From Leishmania donovani (lineage: Eukaryota > Euglenozoa > Kinetoplastea > Trypanosomatida > Trypanosomatidae), in NCBI RefSeq assembly GCF_000227135.1, contig NC_018263.1, forward strand, positions 1,251,626-1,315,625: a DNA stretch of 64,000 bases, read 5' to 3'. Position 1 is the first letter of the stretch. The number at the start of each line of letters is the position of its first letter. This document shows positions 9,662-19,134 of this stretch, piece after piece. Made by a program: the position numbers and the translations under genes. The notes beneath the pieces are model-generated. The model was given only the letters and a program-made list of their open reading frames with translations. It was not told the origin of the DNA and did not search any database.

Positions 9662-10340
9662 CAGCGACAAAAAACAACGAAAATACCGAAACACGCGCAC
9701 ACTTGGATGCAAGCCGCTCATCTCATGTGGAAAAGGGCAGAAGCAAGGGAGGGAGGCAGAGACGCGACGTGTGGAGAAGGCTTAGAGGAGGGGGAGCGAG
9801 AGGGGATGCATGGGCGAGGAATAGGGCAGAGGGAAGGGGAGGACGGAGACGAAGACGCGGAGCAACACAAGCGATGGTGCCACGTTACACAATCCAAGGC
9901 GGCTTTGAAGCCTCAAGCAGACTTCCTTCCTCCTTTTTATGGGGCTGCTTGTGTGTGCGCACGCGCGTGCAAGTGTGCGGGCCACGCTCTTTCGGCCGCT
10001 CTCCGCTGCCCCCTTTTGCTCCTCTTACTTGTCGGTTTCATATTCGATTCATTGGGAGGGAACAGACAGCTCTTCAGAGTGGTTTGGAGGTGCAGGAGAA
10101 GCACAACCAATCCCGTCGGCTTCAGGCTCCCTCCGTTCTTCACTAACCCCTTCCCTCAAACCGGCACGCTCCTCACCTGCGCTCTGCCTGTAAGTGCGCC
10201 CTCCCAATCCCTGTCTCCGCCACGCTCTCCTCGCTATATCTTTTCGAGTCTTCACTTTTCCCTTTATCGAATGGAAGTCGCGCGCACGCCCCCACTTCCT
10301 GCGTCTCCCTCGCGTGGGTCGCTCATTGCAGCCTCCTCCG

Positions 10341-10991
10341 TTACAGTGGCGCCTCGGGGTTGAAGAGGTGAAAGCGCACCGTGGGCAGCTGCTCATCGAA
10401 GCACGTCTTGGTGCGGTAGGACAACGTGTTGTTGCACACGACGCGGCCGTCGGTTGACTTCACCACTACGCCGCCCCACGCCTCGGCTGTGTTGAGGTAG
10501 GTCTTGCTCGTCTGGATCGAGATGGTGGCACCGGTCTTCTCCTTGTACCACCGCTCCAGCTCCGGAATCTCGCGCGCGACCTCGGCCTCGTCCTCCTTGC
10601 GGCACTGTACGACAGCGTCCGTGCGGATGGACATGAGAGACTGGTGGATGAGACGCACCAGCATCGGCTTGTACTGGGACGGGTTGTTGACCATAGCCAC
10701 AATCTTCTGGCGCGTCTGCTCGTGCAGCTTCTCCATAGTCCTCGCTCGCTCCTCCATGACGCGCATGCGCTGCACCTTCGAGAAGTTGGCACGAGCCACA
10801 CGGCGGTCCACATCAACCTGCTTGAGCTTCTTCTCCGCCATGGCGCGTATCTTCGCCTTCTCCGCTTCGACCAGGCGCATCTTCTCCACGTCATACTCCT
10901 CCTGCGCCGCCGCCTCGAGCTCCTCGGCCTTTTCTTGAGCCTCGCGCTCAATGAAGTCGATCATCGACTGAATTTGGCGTGCCTCGCTCAT
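10341..10991 (-). CDS. V-type proton ATPase subunit E
   Basis: Peripheral-stalk subunit of the V1 sector of the vacuolar proton pump, which acidifies acidocalcisomes, endosomes and lysosomes. The 216-aa length and architecture fit: MSEARQIQSMIDFIEREAQE at the N-terminus, a long charged helix to about residue 110, then the globular C-terminal domain with TGATISIQTSKTYL and GGVVVKSTDGRVVCNNTLS, the hallmark 'GG..v...dG.i...NTL' segment of subunit E. The start is the first ATG and matches the family N-terminus. It is the cytosolic partner of subunit G; neither G nor other pump subunits are nearby. Confidence 0.96.
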   Translation of the reverse strand: MSEARQIQSMIDFIEREAQEKAEELEAAAQEEYDVEKMRLVEAEKAKIRAMAEKKLKQVDVDRRVARANFSKVQRMRVMEERARTMEKLHEQTRQKIVAMVNNPSQYKPMLVRLIHQSLMSIRTDAVVQCRKEDEAEVAREIPELERWYKEKTGATISIQTSKTYLNTAEAWGGVVVKSTDGRVVCNNTLSYRTKTCFDEQLPTVRFHLFNPEAPL

Positions 10992-11618
10992 GGTTGAAGA
11001 TTAGACGGACGGGTATCGGATGTATAGATGAAGGAGGGAGGGGGAGCGATGCACAGATGCCACGGAGGACGCACCAGCTCTGTTCAAGGAGTGTGTGGGA
11101 AGGTGCAATGAAGACGGAAATCACGGGGCAATGCACGCACGCGTGTGTAAGAGGGTTGCTTGGCTAGACGATAGTTGGTGATGTAACCTTGAAGGCGCGC
11201 GCGCGTGCGTGTGTGGTCGTTTGTGTGGGAGCCAAAAAAAAAAGGGAGCGAGGAGTAAGAGAGGAGGAGATGTACTCACAAGGACGGGGAGGGGAGCGCG
11301 TGGCATGGGAAAGGCCCACCAATCTGGGCGACTGGGGAGGGGGAGTCACAGAGGCGGCAACAACGCACGACACGACGGCATGAAGGCCCACCCACATCAT
11401 CGCCCAACGTTCCCTGCCTCTTTCCCTCTTGAGTTTCCATGTGAGGCGTTCAAAGCGAAAGCAAAAAGGCAAACCGGTGAACACCGGCCGCGTCACACCC
11501 ACACCGACACCCATCGTTTCGGTCAAACGCGCATACGAAGCAACGCCAACAACAACACGAACACAACAGTAGCAACGCGGCCTCAGCACGCCACTGCCAT
11601 TGCTGAACGCGCCACGGA
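10992..11618. other. Intergenic
   Basis: Purine-rich on the plus strand just upstream of the V-ATPase gene (about 11028-11050), i.e. a polypyrimidine tract in the transcribed sense. No AG lies between that tract and the ATG, so the acceptor is probably further upstream (around 11080-11090). No gene seen. Confidence 0.6.
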
Positions 11619-11984
11619 TTAGCGGTACTGCGCCCACACCATCATAAACAGGAGCGGGGCAGTGACTGGTAGAACATGGCCGCGCCACAGTCGGAAGCGC
11701 ATGCTGTGCACCGACACCAGCATCGCGTAAAAGGCCCACCCGCTGAACACCGTCAGCAGACTGCCAGACGGGACCGTGCGAAAGGGCGCCATAGCGGCAC
11801 CGCTGGTGGCACCAAAGATGAGGAGGTAGTTGTGAAATGTTGTGAACCAGCGAATTCCCTCTCCACAGGAGAAGAAGACGAAGAAGCACATGCACCAGCT
11901 GGCCACCGCGTACACCCAGAACAGTGCCTCGAGAAATGCAAAGAGCATCGCGTGGGGCTCTCCTGTTCCGCTGTTGCTGCTCAT
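11619..11984 (-). CDS. Small four-helix membrane protein, unknown function
   Basis: 121-aa hydrophobic protein starting at the ATG at 11984 (MSSNSGTGEPHAM). Four likely membrane segments can be read: LEALFWVYAVASWCMCFFVF, FHNYLLIFGATSGAAMAPF, LLTVFSGWAFYAMLVSVHSM and LPVTAPLLFMMVWAQY, the last nearly at the C-terminus. Size and spacing recall small organellar or ER membrane proteins, but I do not recognise the family. An overlapping frame on the same strand (11164-11895) lacks this pattern and was not accepted. Confidence 0.75.
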   Translation of the reverse strand: MSSNSGTGEPHAMLFAFLEALFWVYAVASWCMCFFVFFSCGEGIRWFTTFHNYLLIFGATSGAAMAPFRTVPSGSLLTVFSGWAFYAMLVSVHSMRFRLWRGHVLPVTAPLLFMMVWAQYR

Positions 11985-12597
11985 ACGGTCAAAGTTGTGA
12001 GGGCCCACGTATTGAGAGGAGGGAAGGGATGGGAAGGAGGATAAGCCATGTCACCGAGTAAGAGAAAAGCAGCGGCGGTGGGGTGCTGCCTGGCCGATGA
12101 GTGAGAGAGGAGAAAAGGAGGGTACACAACAGAAAAAGGACAGCGGTGACAAGCGATGCCCTCTCTCTCCCTCCACAGTCGCATGTTGTGAGACGCGTGC
12201 TACCAATCCACAGTCTCTCTCTTCGCAGAAAGAGAGAGAGGGGCAGGGTGCGTTGGCTTGACAGTGGCGCAGCAGGGTGGGCTGGGGTGCGTTGAGTAGT
12301 CTTTCACACCGCATCGCGTTCCCGCTGTCCCTTTTTTTTCCCACGCACGTCTTTGTGCGAGTAGGCGCCATTGTGCACGTTTGTTTACACGCGTTCGCTT
12401 CCTTGTGTTGCTCCCTCCTCTCTTCCGCTTCAGCGACATGCGCTGCGCTACAGTGGCGAGTAGAGTGCCGCCGACGTTCTCACCGGCGCGTGCGCTCTCG
12501 CCCTACTTGAAAGGCTCTTGCCGGCAGCCACACCATCGCATTGGGGGAAAACAAAAGCCCGACAAGCCGATGGCATGAGCGCACCCTCATCGCGCCG
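11985..12597. other. Intergenic
   Basis: Ordinary low-complexity spacer with purine-rich and pyrimidine-rich blocks; no supported gene. Confidence 0.6.
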
Positions 12598-13731
12598 TTA
12601 GGTGTTCTGCACTGCGCGGTCTGCCTGCTCCAGACATATACGCTGAATGAAACCTCCGCCGCCCTTCTTGCTGCTCCTTGTGTACTTGGCGAGGATGCTT
12701 CTTCGCTGCTTCACACTGCTGCGCCAGAACGTGCGAAGTGTCTCCAAGGCAGCCTTCTCAATGGTTTCAGAGGGGAGCTGGTGCAGCACACGGCGGCCGA
12801 CAAAGCGCGGCGGGTACACAGGGGACGACTCTGCAGTCTCTTGAGGGAAGGGCAGCACAGCCCCATTGACGGGGAGCACACTCGCACTGCCCACGGGCAC
12901 ATGCCGGTGTGCCGCAAAGAGGCCATGGAAGCTGTGCAGCAGCGGCTCGACGTTCTCGTCCAGGTGAAGGAGATCCTCCTCGTTGATGTCTGTGTCCAGC
13001 ATGGCGGTGGCAGCGCCCTTCGGCAGCGCACACATTGAAGAGGCGTTGATAACGGAGAGGGACGAGGTTGCGGCGCTTCCAGACAGAGGAGGCGGAGGCG
13101 CGGCAGTGGCCGCTGGCCTTGCACCCTCCAGGCGCTGAATGTCCTCTTCTAGAAAGGTACGCGAGAAGCAGAAGTACTTGCGCACCACCGCCTCCCAGAA
13201 GCTCTTCTTCGTCTCCTTGTCCACGACTCGCTGCTGGAAGATCGCCGCTAGCACAGGAGTTTGACGCAAGACGTCATTCTCCATCTGCTCGGTAATGGGC
13301 AGCAGCTGAAACGTTTCTCGGTCGACGAGGGTCTCCAGCGCATCGAAGGCCTGCTCCACTCCGCGCTGGCCCGCCGCACTCATGATTGCGTTGAGCTCTT
13401 CTTTATCCAGGACCCCGACGTCGACGGCGGCGTGGCAGATGGTGGAGGCCACCCATTCGTCGTTGGACAGCGCCTGCTCCGCTTCCTGGGCGCGAACGAT
13501 AGATTCGATGAACCCTTCTCTGTCCCGCAGAGACTCGAACTTCAGCACGTACGATTCGCCGTCCGCCACCAGCTTGGCGGCCGTGTCATCCTTGCGAGAC
13601 CGCAGCAGCTGCGTCACGTTGCGTGCCGCTAAGACAAGCGGGTCCTTGACCACCGTGGCGTAGAGGAACGTGATGAGGTCTCCCTTTACCTGCACCGAGC
13701 AGTCCTCGCGATTCACCCGCACGCGTGTCAT
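12598..13731 (-). CDS. TFIIH subunit Tfb1/p62-like (PH + BSD domains)
   Basis: 377-aa protein that fits the Tfb1/p62 core subunit of transcription/repair factor TFIIH. Residues about 5-83 have the feel of the N-terminal PH-like domain, ending in YVLKFESLRDREGFIESIV. Residues about 143-192 carry a BSD-type segment: LPITEQMENDVLRQTPVLAA then KKSFWEAVVRKYFCFSRTF, with the FW pair and following aromatic of BSD domains. The C-terminal part is less conserved, with NEEDLLHLDENVEP, and ends in a basic helix. The ATG at 13731 was chosen; upstream the frame is just a (TG)n microsatellite. In trypanosomatids TFIIH serves RNA polymerase II transcription of the spliced-leader genes. Assignment rests on motif reading only. 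Confidence 0.7.
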   Translation of the reverse strand: MTRVRVNREDCSVQVKGDLITFLYATVVKDPLVLAARNVTQLLRSRKDDTAAKLVADGESYVLKFESLRDREGFIESIVRAQEAEQALSNDEWVASTICHAAVDVGVLDKEELNAIMSAAGQRGVEQAFDALETLVDRETFQLLPITEQMENDVLRQTPVLAAIFQQRVVDKETKKSFWEAVVRKYFCFSRTFLEEDIQRLEGARPAATAAPPPPLSGSAATSSLSVINASSMCALPKGAATAMLDTDINEEDLLHLDENVEPLLHSFHGLFAAHRHVPVGSASVLPVNGAVLPFPQETAESSPVYPPRFVGRRVLHQLPSETIEKAALETLRTFWRSSVKQRRSILAKYTRSSKKGGGGFIQRICLEQADRAVQNT

Positions 13732-14650
13732 GGAGGCTGTGCGCTGCGCGCGGAGGCAACCATTCGTGGTTGGCGGCCGTGTTGAACGGGAGAGGAAGAG
13801 GCAGAAGCGGCAAGGAGAGAGAGAGAGAGAAAGCAAAGAGCAGCAAAATGGTTTGGACGGTGGGCTGAGGAGGGGAGAACCATGCGTCTGTACCACACAC
13901 ACACACACACACACACACACTGAAGACGTGCCGCTTTGACGGGCAGTGACATCAGGGGACTGTTGCGAGCGCCGTTGTCACCATGTAGCTTCACGTTGCT
14001 GCAGGGGCAAACAAGGAGGGGCAGGGAGGCTAAGGTGAGTGCCCACACAGAGAGAGAGGCATTGACGCTCCGTCTAACCGAAGGGGGCCCATATTCTCCT
14101 CCTGCGTATCCCTAGCGGGTGTGCTACAGACAGAGGGGTTGGGGTCGCAATGAAGCCAGTTGCAGTTGTGCCTCTCCTGTCTCCCCTCTCCCTTCTTGTG
14201 TGCCGCTTGCCTTCAAGAAGGGTGTGTGAGAGAAGAAGAGGCGAGAAAACAGAAAGACAACAAAGGGAGACGGAGCGCGCGCACAGACACACGTGCTTCC
14301 TAACCGTATGTACATAACTTGCGTGAAAGCAACTGAGGAGTTGGAGGACCGGCGTGCGCGCACACGCACACGCACGCGACAAACAACATACACACTTGCA
14401 CGCATCGTTGAAAAGACACAGGAAAGTAAAAAAAAGGGGTTGAGGGTGGGGAAGCAAAGCCGAAATATGGATATGCGAGGAGGAGTCGAGTAGGTGATGG
14501 GGACGTGGGGGTGAAGGCGACGGAAAAGGTACAAATGAAAACCGAGAAGAAAGCGACTGCCGGCATCCGCAACGTCCCCCTTCACGCCCTGCCCATACCT
14601 TTCTTGTATGCATTTCTTCCCCTGTGCGCCCCTCTCTCCCTGGTGAGACT
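13732..14650. other. Intergenic
   Basis: Contains a (CA)n microsatellite and several purine-rich runs; open frames across it are Ser/Cys/Leu low-complexity. No gene supported. Confidence 0.6.
13894..13920. repeat. (CA)n microsatellite
   Basis: Perfect CA run about 165 bp upstream (transcription sense) of the Tfb1-like gene start. Confidence 0.95.
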
Positions 14651-16357
14651 CTACATGTTGGTGGACACAGTGAAGTCTTTCACGCCACGTAGACCACGTT
14701 GGATCAGGAGGCGCTTCACAGCCTTTCGGTCTTGTGTGTCCAGCACCAGTGAGTCGGGAAGACGCACCGTCTCAGTCGGCTTGTCGTCGTACGTCACGGT
14801 GAGGAGGCGGTGCGGCTCGCCAGACAGGTAGGCAGAGGTGACGGGAATAGCCCACGACTGCTGCAGCAGCTTGCAGAAGCGCTCGTCAGACTCCTCCGCG
14901 GGCGACACATCTGCGTAGTACTCGACAAACTCGTCAAGAGTGACGGTGCCGACCTTGCACCCGACACGTCCTGGCCAGCAACTCTCGAAGTCGAGTACAG
15001 CCTCCTCGCGTTGAAGGACGCCGTTGACGACATCCGGGATTGTGGCGGCGTTGAGACGGAAAAGACTGTGCATATCCTTGAACTCAACAGATCCCCGTCC
15101 CTCAATGCTCAGCTGCTGGTACGCGTAGATGACCGCCTGCATGCGGGCCAGCGGCATTGTGCCGCGCAACTCGGCCAGGAAGTCCTGTGCGCACACGACG
15201 TTGTTGCCGGTTGTGTCGAAGTGCCTCATGAGTACATCCATCTCGATAGGACTCAGAAGGACACCAAGTCGAGCAATCGCCTTGCGAAGCTCGTTGCGGT
15301 CAAGGAAGCGACGTTGCCGCTGCTCGTTGCACGCCACGCCGAGGGCGATGGAGAGGGAGCGAAAGCCAATGCGTCCACCAATCTCTAGGGCACCCTGACG
15401 AATGCGCTCCATCAACGCCATCACACCAGTGCCAGCTGTCATTGTGAGCATGGCCGATGCCCTGCTTTGGTGCCTGGAGGACGTTCTTGGCCTCATGAGC
15501 ACTGCATCCGTACCATCACCGCCAGAGAAGTAGAAGACGTTCTCCGGCTTCACCACGACCGCCCCCCGAGAGCGAGAGCAGTAGTCCGTGGTGTAGCCGC
15601 ACGTGACGGCGTACTCCATGCCGTACGACGTGGCCACGCGCTCACCGTTGCAGGCGAGAGGCAGGTTTGTGAGGGAGTGCAGAAGCACCACGCCGTCGCC
15701 AACCTTCACAGGGAAACCGAAGTGCACATCGTCGCGCACCGTGCCGGCGCGGCTCACTACAAACACGTTGTCTGCGCAGGCGTTGAGAGCGGCCACGGTG
15801 CACTGCACCTCAGACGAGCGAAGGCCGGATGACAGGGAGGACTGCACGTACAGGAAGCCCTCGGCGCTCACGTTTTCGTTAGCGATGCGAACTCGCTGGC
15901 CGTAGTGCAGCACATCTGAGCTGTTGCGGTTGTAGCTGTGGTTGTGCTCGTCTTTGCACCGCAGCAGAGTCCAGGTGGATCGCACCTGCGGGCCAGGGGC
16001 CAAAGAACCAGACAGGGTGTACTGCTGCGACTGGGAGGAGGCACCACCGCCAGTCATTAGGTCTAAAGCCAGAACAGCCTGCGTCTTGTCGTTCACCAAC
16101 AAGTAGGGGTGCCCTATGCGCACATCATCTCCCTTAAATGCAACGACAGTGGTCGGCTCTTCCAGCTGACTCGCGAGCATCGAACGCGCTACGGCGTTTG
16201 TTGCCGCCTTCTCGGGGTGCTCCACTGCGGCATGTCGTTGCGCCTTGTACAGCTTCAGCTGATCCTCGCGGAGGGCAATGTCCTCGAACCAGTTGCCCAC
16301 CAGTACCCCACGGGAGTACTGCGGAGCGTTGGAGTACGCCATGCCAAAGCCCGCCAT
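14651..16357 (-). CDS. CFAP161-like N-terminal region fused to calcyphosine-like EF-hand region
   Basis: 568-aa protein, probably axonemal. The N-terminal half resembles ciliary protein CFAP161: the opening YSRGVLVGNWFEDIALREDQ, later a LHYGQRVRIANE strand and further short beta-rich repeats to about residue 320. From about residue 340 the protein matches calcyphosine/CAPSL EF-hand proteins: FLDRNELRKAIARLGVLLSP, MRHFDTTGNN, then TVTLDEFVEYYADVSP and FCKLLQQSWAI near residues 475-510. Loop 2 (D-T-T-G-N-N) lacks several acidic Ca2+ ligands, so calcium binding may be weak. The ATG at 16357 (MAGFGMAYSN) is preferred over an upstream in-frame codon. Other names remain possible because the homology is judged by eye. 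Confidence 0.75.
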   Translation of the reverse strand: MAGFGMAYSNAPQYSRGVLVGNWFEDIALREDQLKLYKAQRHAAVEHPEKAATNAVARSMLASQLEEPTTVVAFKGDDVRIGHPYLLVNDKTQAVLALDLMTGGGASSQSQQYTLSGSLAPGPQVRSTWTLLRCKDEHNHSYNRNSSDVLHYGQRVRIANENVSAEGFLYVQSSLSSGLRSSEVQCTVAALNACADNVFVVSRAGTVRDDVHFGFPVKVGDGVVLLHSLTNLPLACNGERVATSYGMEYAVTCGYTTDYCSRSRGAVVVKPENVFYFSGGDGTDAVLMRPRTSSRHQSRASAMLTMTAGTGVMALMERIRQGALEIGGRIGFRSLSIALGVACNEQRQRRFLDRNELRKAIARLGVLLSPIEMDVLMRHFDTTGNNVVCAQDFLAELRGTMPLARMQAVIYAYQQLSIEGRGSVEFKDMHSLFRLNAATIPDVVNGVLQREEAVLDFESCWPGRVGCKVGTVTLDEFVEYYADVSPAEESDERFCKLLQQSWAIPVTSAYLSGEPHRLLTVTYDDKPTETVRLPDSLVLDTQDRKAVKRLLIQRGLRGVKDFTVSTNM

Positions 16358-17386
16358 AGGAAAACGATAACGGCGCAGGCAGGCAGGCACAACGTGTGTT
16401 TTCGCCCCCTTTTGTGTGTGGGTGTGGATGTGGGTGTGTGGGTCACTTGAGAAGCGAAGGAGATGAAGGTGGAAGCAAGCAAAGGACCGCGCAACGATCT
16501 ACCCGTACTTTCACGCGTGTGCTCGAGGGGTGGTTTGAGATGGACGCCAACAACGAACACACCGACACACACACGTATGGCAAGAGGGAGGGAGGGAGGG
16601 AGAGGCAAGTAGTGTGCGCACACCGTTGGCACATGCATACGCAAGCAAGCAGATATGAACAGGCCGTTTTTTTTTTCAAGGACGCAAATACCTCGATAGT
16701 ACTCTTTCTCTACCTCTTTCTCCGCCTTCTCGGGCTCTGTCGGCGTTGGCATTGTGTTGCATGCGAGCGGTCGGAGAAGGGAGGGGACCAAGTGGCGCAG
16801 AACGAGGCATACGTCAAAGTGGGAGGAGGATAGCGGGGGAGGAGGGACTACAATGGCATGAGGAAGAAAATGACATGAGCTGGAGTTGCGGCAGCAGCAG
16901 ACGACGCTGATGGTGATATGCAGTGCGTGACCTTTCACCAAGCGTGCGCACACCCTTTACTGCTCTTGACAAGAGCGAGTAGTCTTCCACTGGTGCTGAT
17001 GCTGCTGTCGCCTTTAGATGGGGCATGCGCTTCGCCTGGGACGCGCGCCCGCTGCACGTCCATTCCATTTCTGAGTACGTAAAGATGCCTGTGAGCCATA
17101 CGATGGAAGGGAGAGGGAGAGGAGCCAAACAAACACACAAAAAGGAGAAGAACTCCAACAACCAACGCACGCGCACACACAAACTCCCCGCCACATACTC
17201 CCAGACGCCAGCGGAGGGGGGGGGGCGCTACAGGCTGCCTTGCCTTGGTTCCACACGCGCCCTTCCAACCTTGTGAGTAGAATAGAAGCAAGAACAGCAA
17301 CAACAACAGTGACACTCTTCAGCGCGTACGCTTCCAGTGAGGGGGGAGGGGGTAACTCTTTCTCTTCGGCCCCCTCGTGTTCTCTT
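16358..17386. other. Intergenic
   Basis: Spacer with GT-rich and purine-rich runs, a G8-like run near 17217-17223 and no supported gene. Confidence 0.6.
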
Positions 17387-17989
17387 TTAGAGCTTGCCGC
17401 ACTCGACCACTACAACCCGCTCCGTTGGCTCGCCGGCGGCCGTCAGCGGGATGGCCTCAATGGCCTTCACCACAGCCCATCCGTCCACGACGCGGCCGAA
17501 ACAAATGCACGTGCCGTTCAGGTGCGGCGCCTTGTCAGCCGTCAGGATAAAAAACTGCGACCCATTCAAGTGCGGCGCACTTACGGCGGTGCCTAAGAGA
17601 CCCATTCGATCGAACTTGGACGCCTTTACCTCTTCCGGCGCATCAAAAAATTCGCCGTAGATGGAAAGCTGACCCGTCCCTTGACCAGACACGATATCGC
17701 CGCCTTGCACGAGATAGCCTTTGCACACGCGGTGCACCGTCGTGTTGCGGTACGTCAACTGCGGCAGAAACTGGTCTCGGAAGGATGGCTCACCGATCCC
17801 GTCGATGCTGGAGACCTGCGGCAGCACATTTTCTCCTGTGCACAGCTTCAGAAAGTTCTCCGAAGCAATAGGGCACTTCTTCGTGAAAAGCTCGAAGGTC
17901 ACACGGTGCGGGGGCTGGCTGCCAATGGCGATGTCCATGAACGCGTGCCCCGCCCCAGCCGCCCATCTGATTGTAGATCGCGTAAACAT
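17387..17989 (-). CDS. Cyclophilin-type peptidyl-prolyl isomerase, divergent
   Basis: 200-aa cyclophilin. Visible landmarks in order: RVTFELFTKKCPIASENFLKL, the HRV with active-site Arg, QGGDIVSGQGTG, a FFDAP loop, LNGSQFFILT, then HLNGTCICFGRVVDG. Arg of HRV, Gln of QGGD and Phe of QFF are kept, but the Trp that lines the cyclosporin-binding site in cyclophilin A is His here and the FMCQGGD Phe is Tyr, so drug binding and isomerase activity may be reduced. The ATG at 17989 (MFTRSTIRWAAG) was chosen; upstream sequence in frame is Pro/His/Ser low-complexity. The short basic N-terminus before the domain could be a weak mitochondrial targeting signal. Confidence 0.92.
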   Translation of the reverse strand: MFTRSTIRWAAGAGHAFMDIAIGSQPPHRVTFELFTKKCPIASENFLKLCTGENVLPQVSSIDGIGEPSFRDQFLPQLTYRNTTVHRVCKGYLVQGGDIVSGQGTGQLSIYGEFFDAPEEVKASKFDRMGLLGTAVSAPHLNGSQFFILTADKAPHLNGTCICFGRVVDGWAVVKAIEAIPLTAAGEPTERVVVVECGKL

Positions 17990-19134
17990 TGCCGTCGTCC
18001 ACTCTACCAGCAGCGAGGTGACGGCGCGGACGTAAAAATCAACAGCATCCGTGCACGTGGTGCACAAGTAAATGGGGGTGGGTGGGTGGTGAAAGGAGTG
18101 AGTAGGCGAGGGTGGCGGCCGTACCTCAAAGATGGGGCGAAACGAGGCAGGAGGGTGAGAATGTGGAGCGAGAACCCCGACATGCATAGACACCAACGCC
18201 AGAGCGGCGAAGGCGAGACGTGATGGCGGCGGGGCGGGTGCTGAGAGCAGTCGAAGGGTGGATGCCGGGAAAGAGAAAGAGGCGACCGAGAGATTCGCAA
18301 AGCGGTTGCACGACACCTACTTCATGAATGCTGCTCACGAAGAGCAGCGTGCTAGACCGCTTTCGTTCGATCCAGTTCTCGGCTTTGAGGCCCATCTATC
18401 GCGAATTCCTCACCAACCTCCCCAGGCGCGTACAGACGCAGGCGCACATGGCGACGTAGACGTGGCGATGCGAGGATGCTGCGCCGGCAAAAGACGCCCT
18501 CGTCATAAACATCGCCCATACAACATATATATATATATATGTTGTGTTTTGCGTTGGGCGCACATTTTGCTACAGCACAACCGCGTCTCGCGAGGTCGCT
18601 CTCCAAAGTTGTGACACGCATTACAACGTTGGGCGCCGCGGAAACAAAACGAAAAGAAGAAACAACAACAAAGAATATATATGTATAGATAGATCGATAC
18701 GCGACGGTCGCCATAGGCGACGCGATATTTCCCTTGCTGGTCGCGTGTGCGCGTGCGTGTGTCTATGAGCAACCCCCCTCCTTTCGCGGAGGAGCGAATT
18801 GCTTGCTTCTATGGATGCGAGGGTGGCGGTGGCGATGGCACGGCGACAGGATCTCCCATCGAGGCTATACACACTCAGCATATATCGTGCATACATACGC
18901 GACAGGTGACGCTGACACACGGAGAGAGGGAGGGGCAGGGGTGAGATGAAGTGCCGCAGTTGGCGATTCTATAGCATCGCACGTTTGGCGTTGTGTGGGC
19001 GTGTGCGCATGTTCCTCGACAGCAGCGGCGACCGTACCGAAAAGCAACAACAGCCGTCAAGGCTCTATGAGTAGGCAGAGTCCATTGGATGCCGTAAAGC
19101 AACGCGGAGAGAAGAGAAGCGATGAACTAGAATC
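17990..19134. other. Intergenic
   Basis: Holds the AT palindrome at 18520-18545 and a second AT-rich patch near 18674-18700 (tatatatgtatagatagatcgata). No gene supported. Confidence 0.6.
18520..18545. repeat. 26-bp perfect palindrome with (AT)8 core
   Basis: acaac, then eight AT units, then gttgt: a perfect 26-bp inverted repeat with no spacer, able to form a cruciform or RNA hairpin. Confidence 0.9.

Larger units (their letters stand above)
8623..10340. other. Intergenic
   Basis: 1.7 kb without a supported gene. It contains two (CA)n microsatellites (8647-8672, 9627-9659), a purine-rich run around 9300-9380 and polypyrimidine stretches around 10190-10260. Small open frames on both strands are Arg/Ser/His low-complexity. 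Confidence 0.6.

Noticed and set aside
11164..11895. 243-aa minus-strand frame overlapping the four-helix protein
   Set aside because: It is in another frame, has mixed low-complexity composition and conflicts with a better gene (11619-11984).
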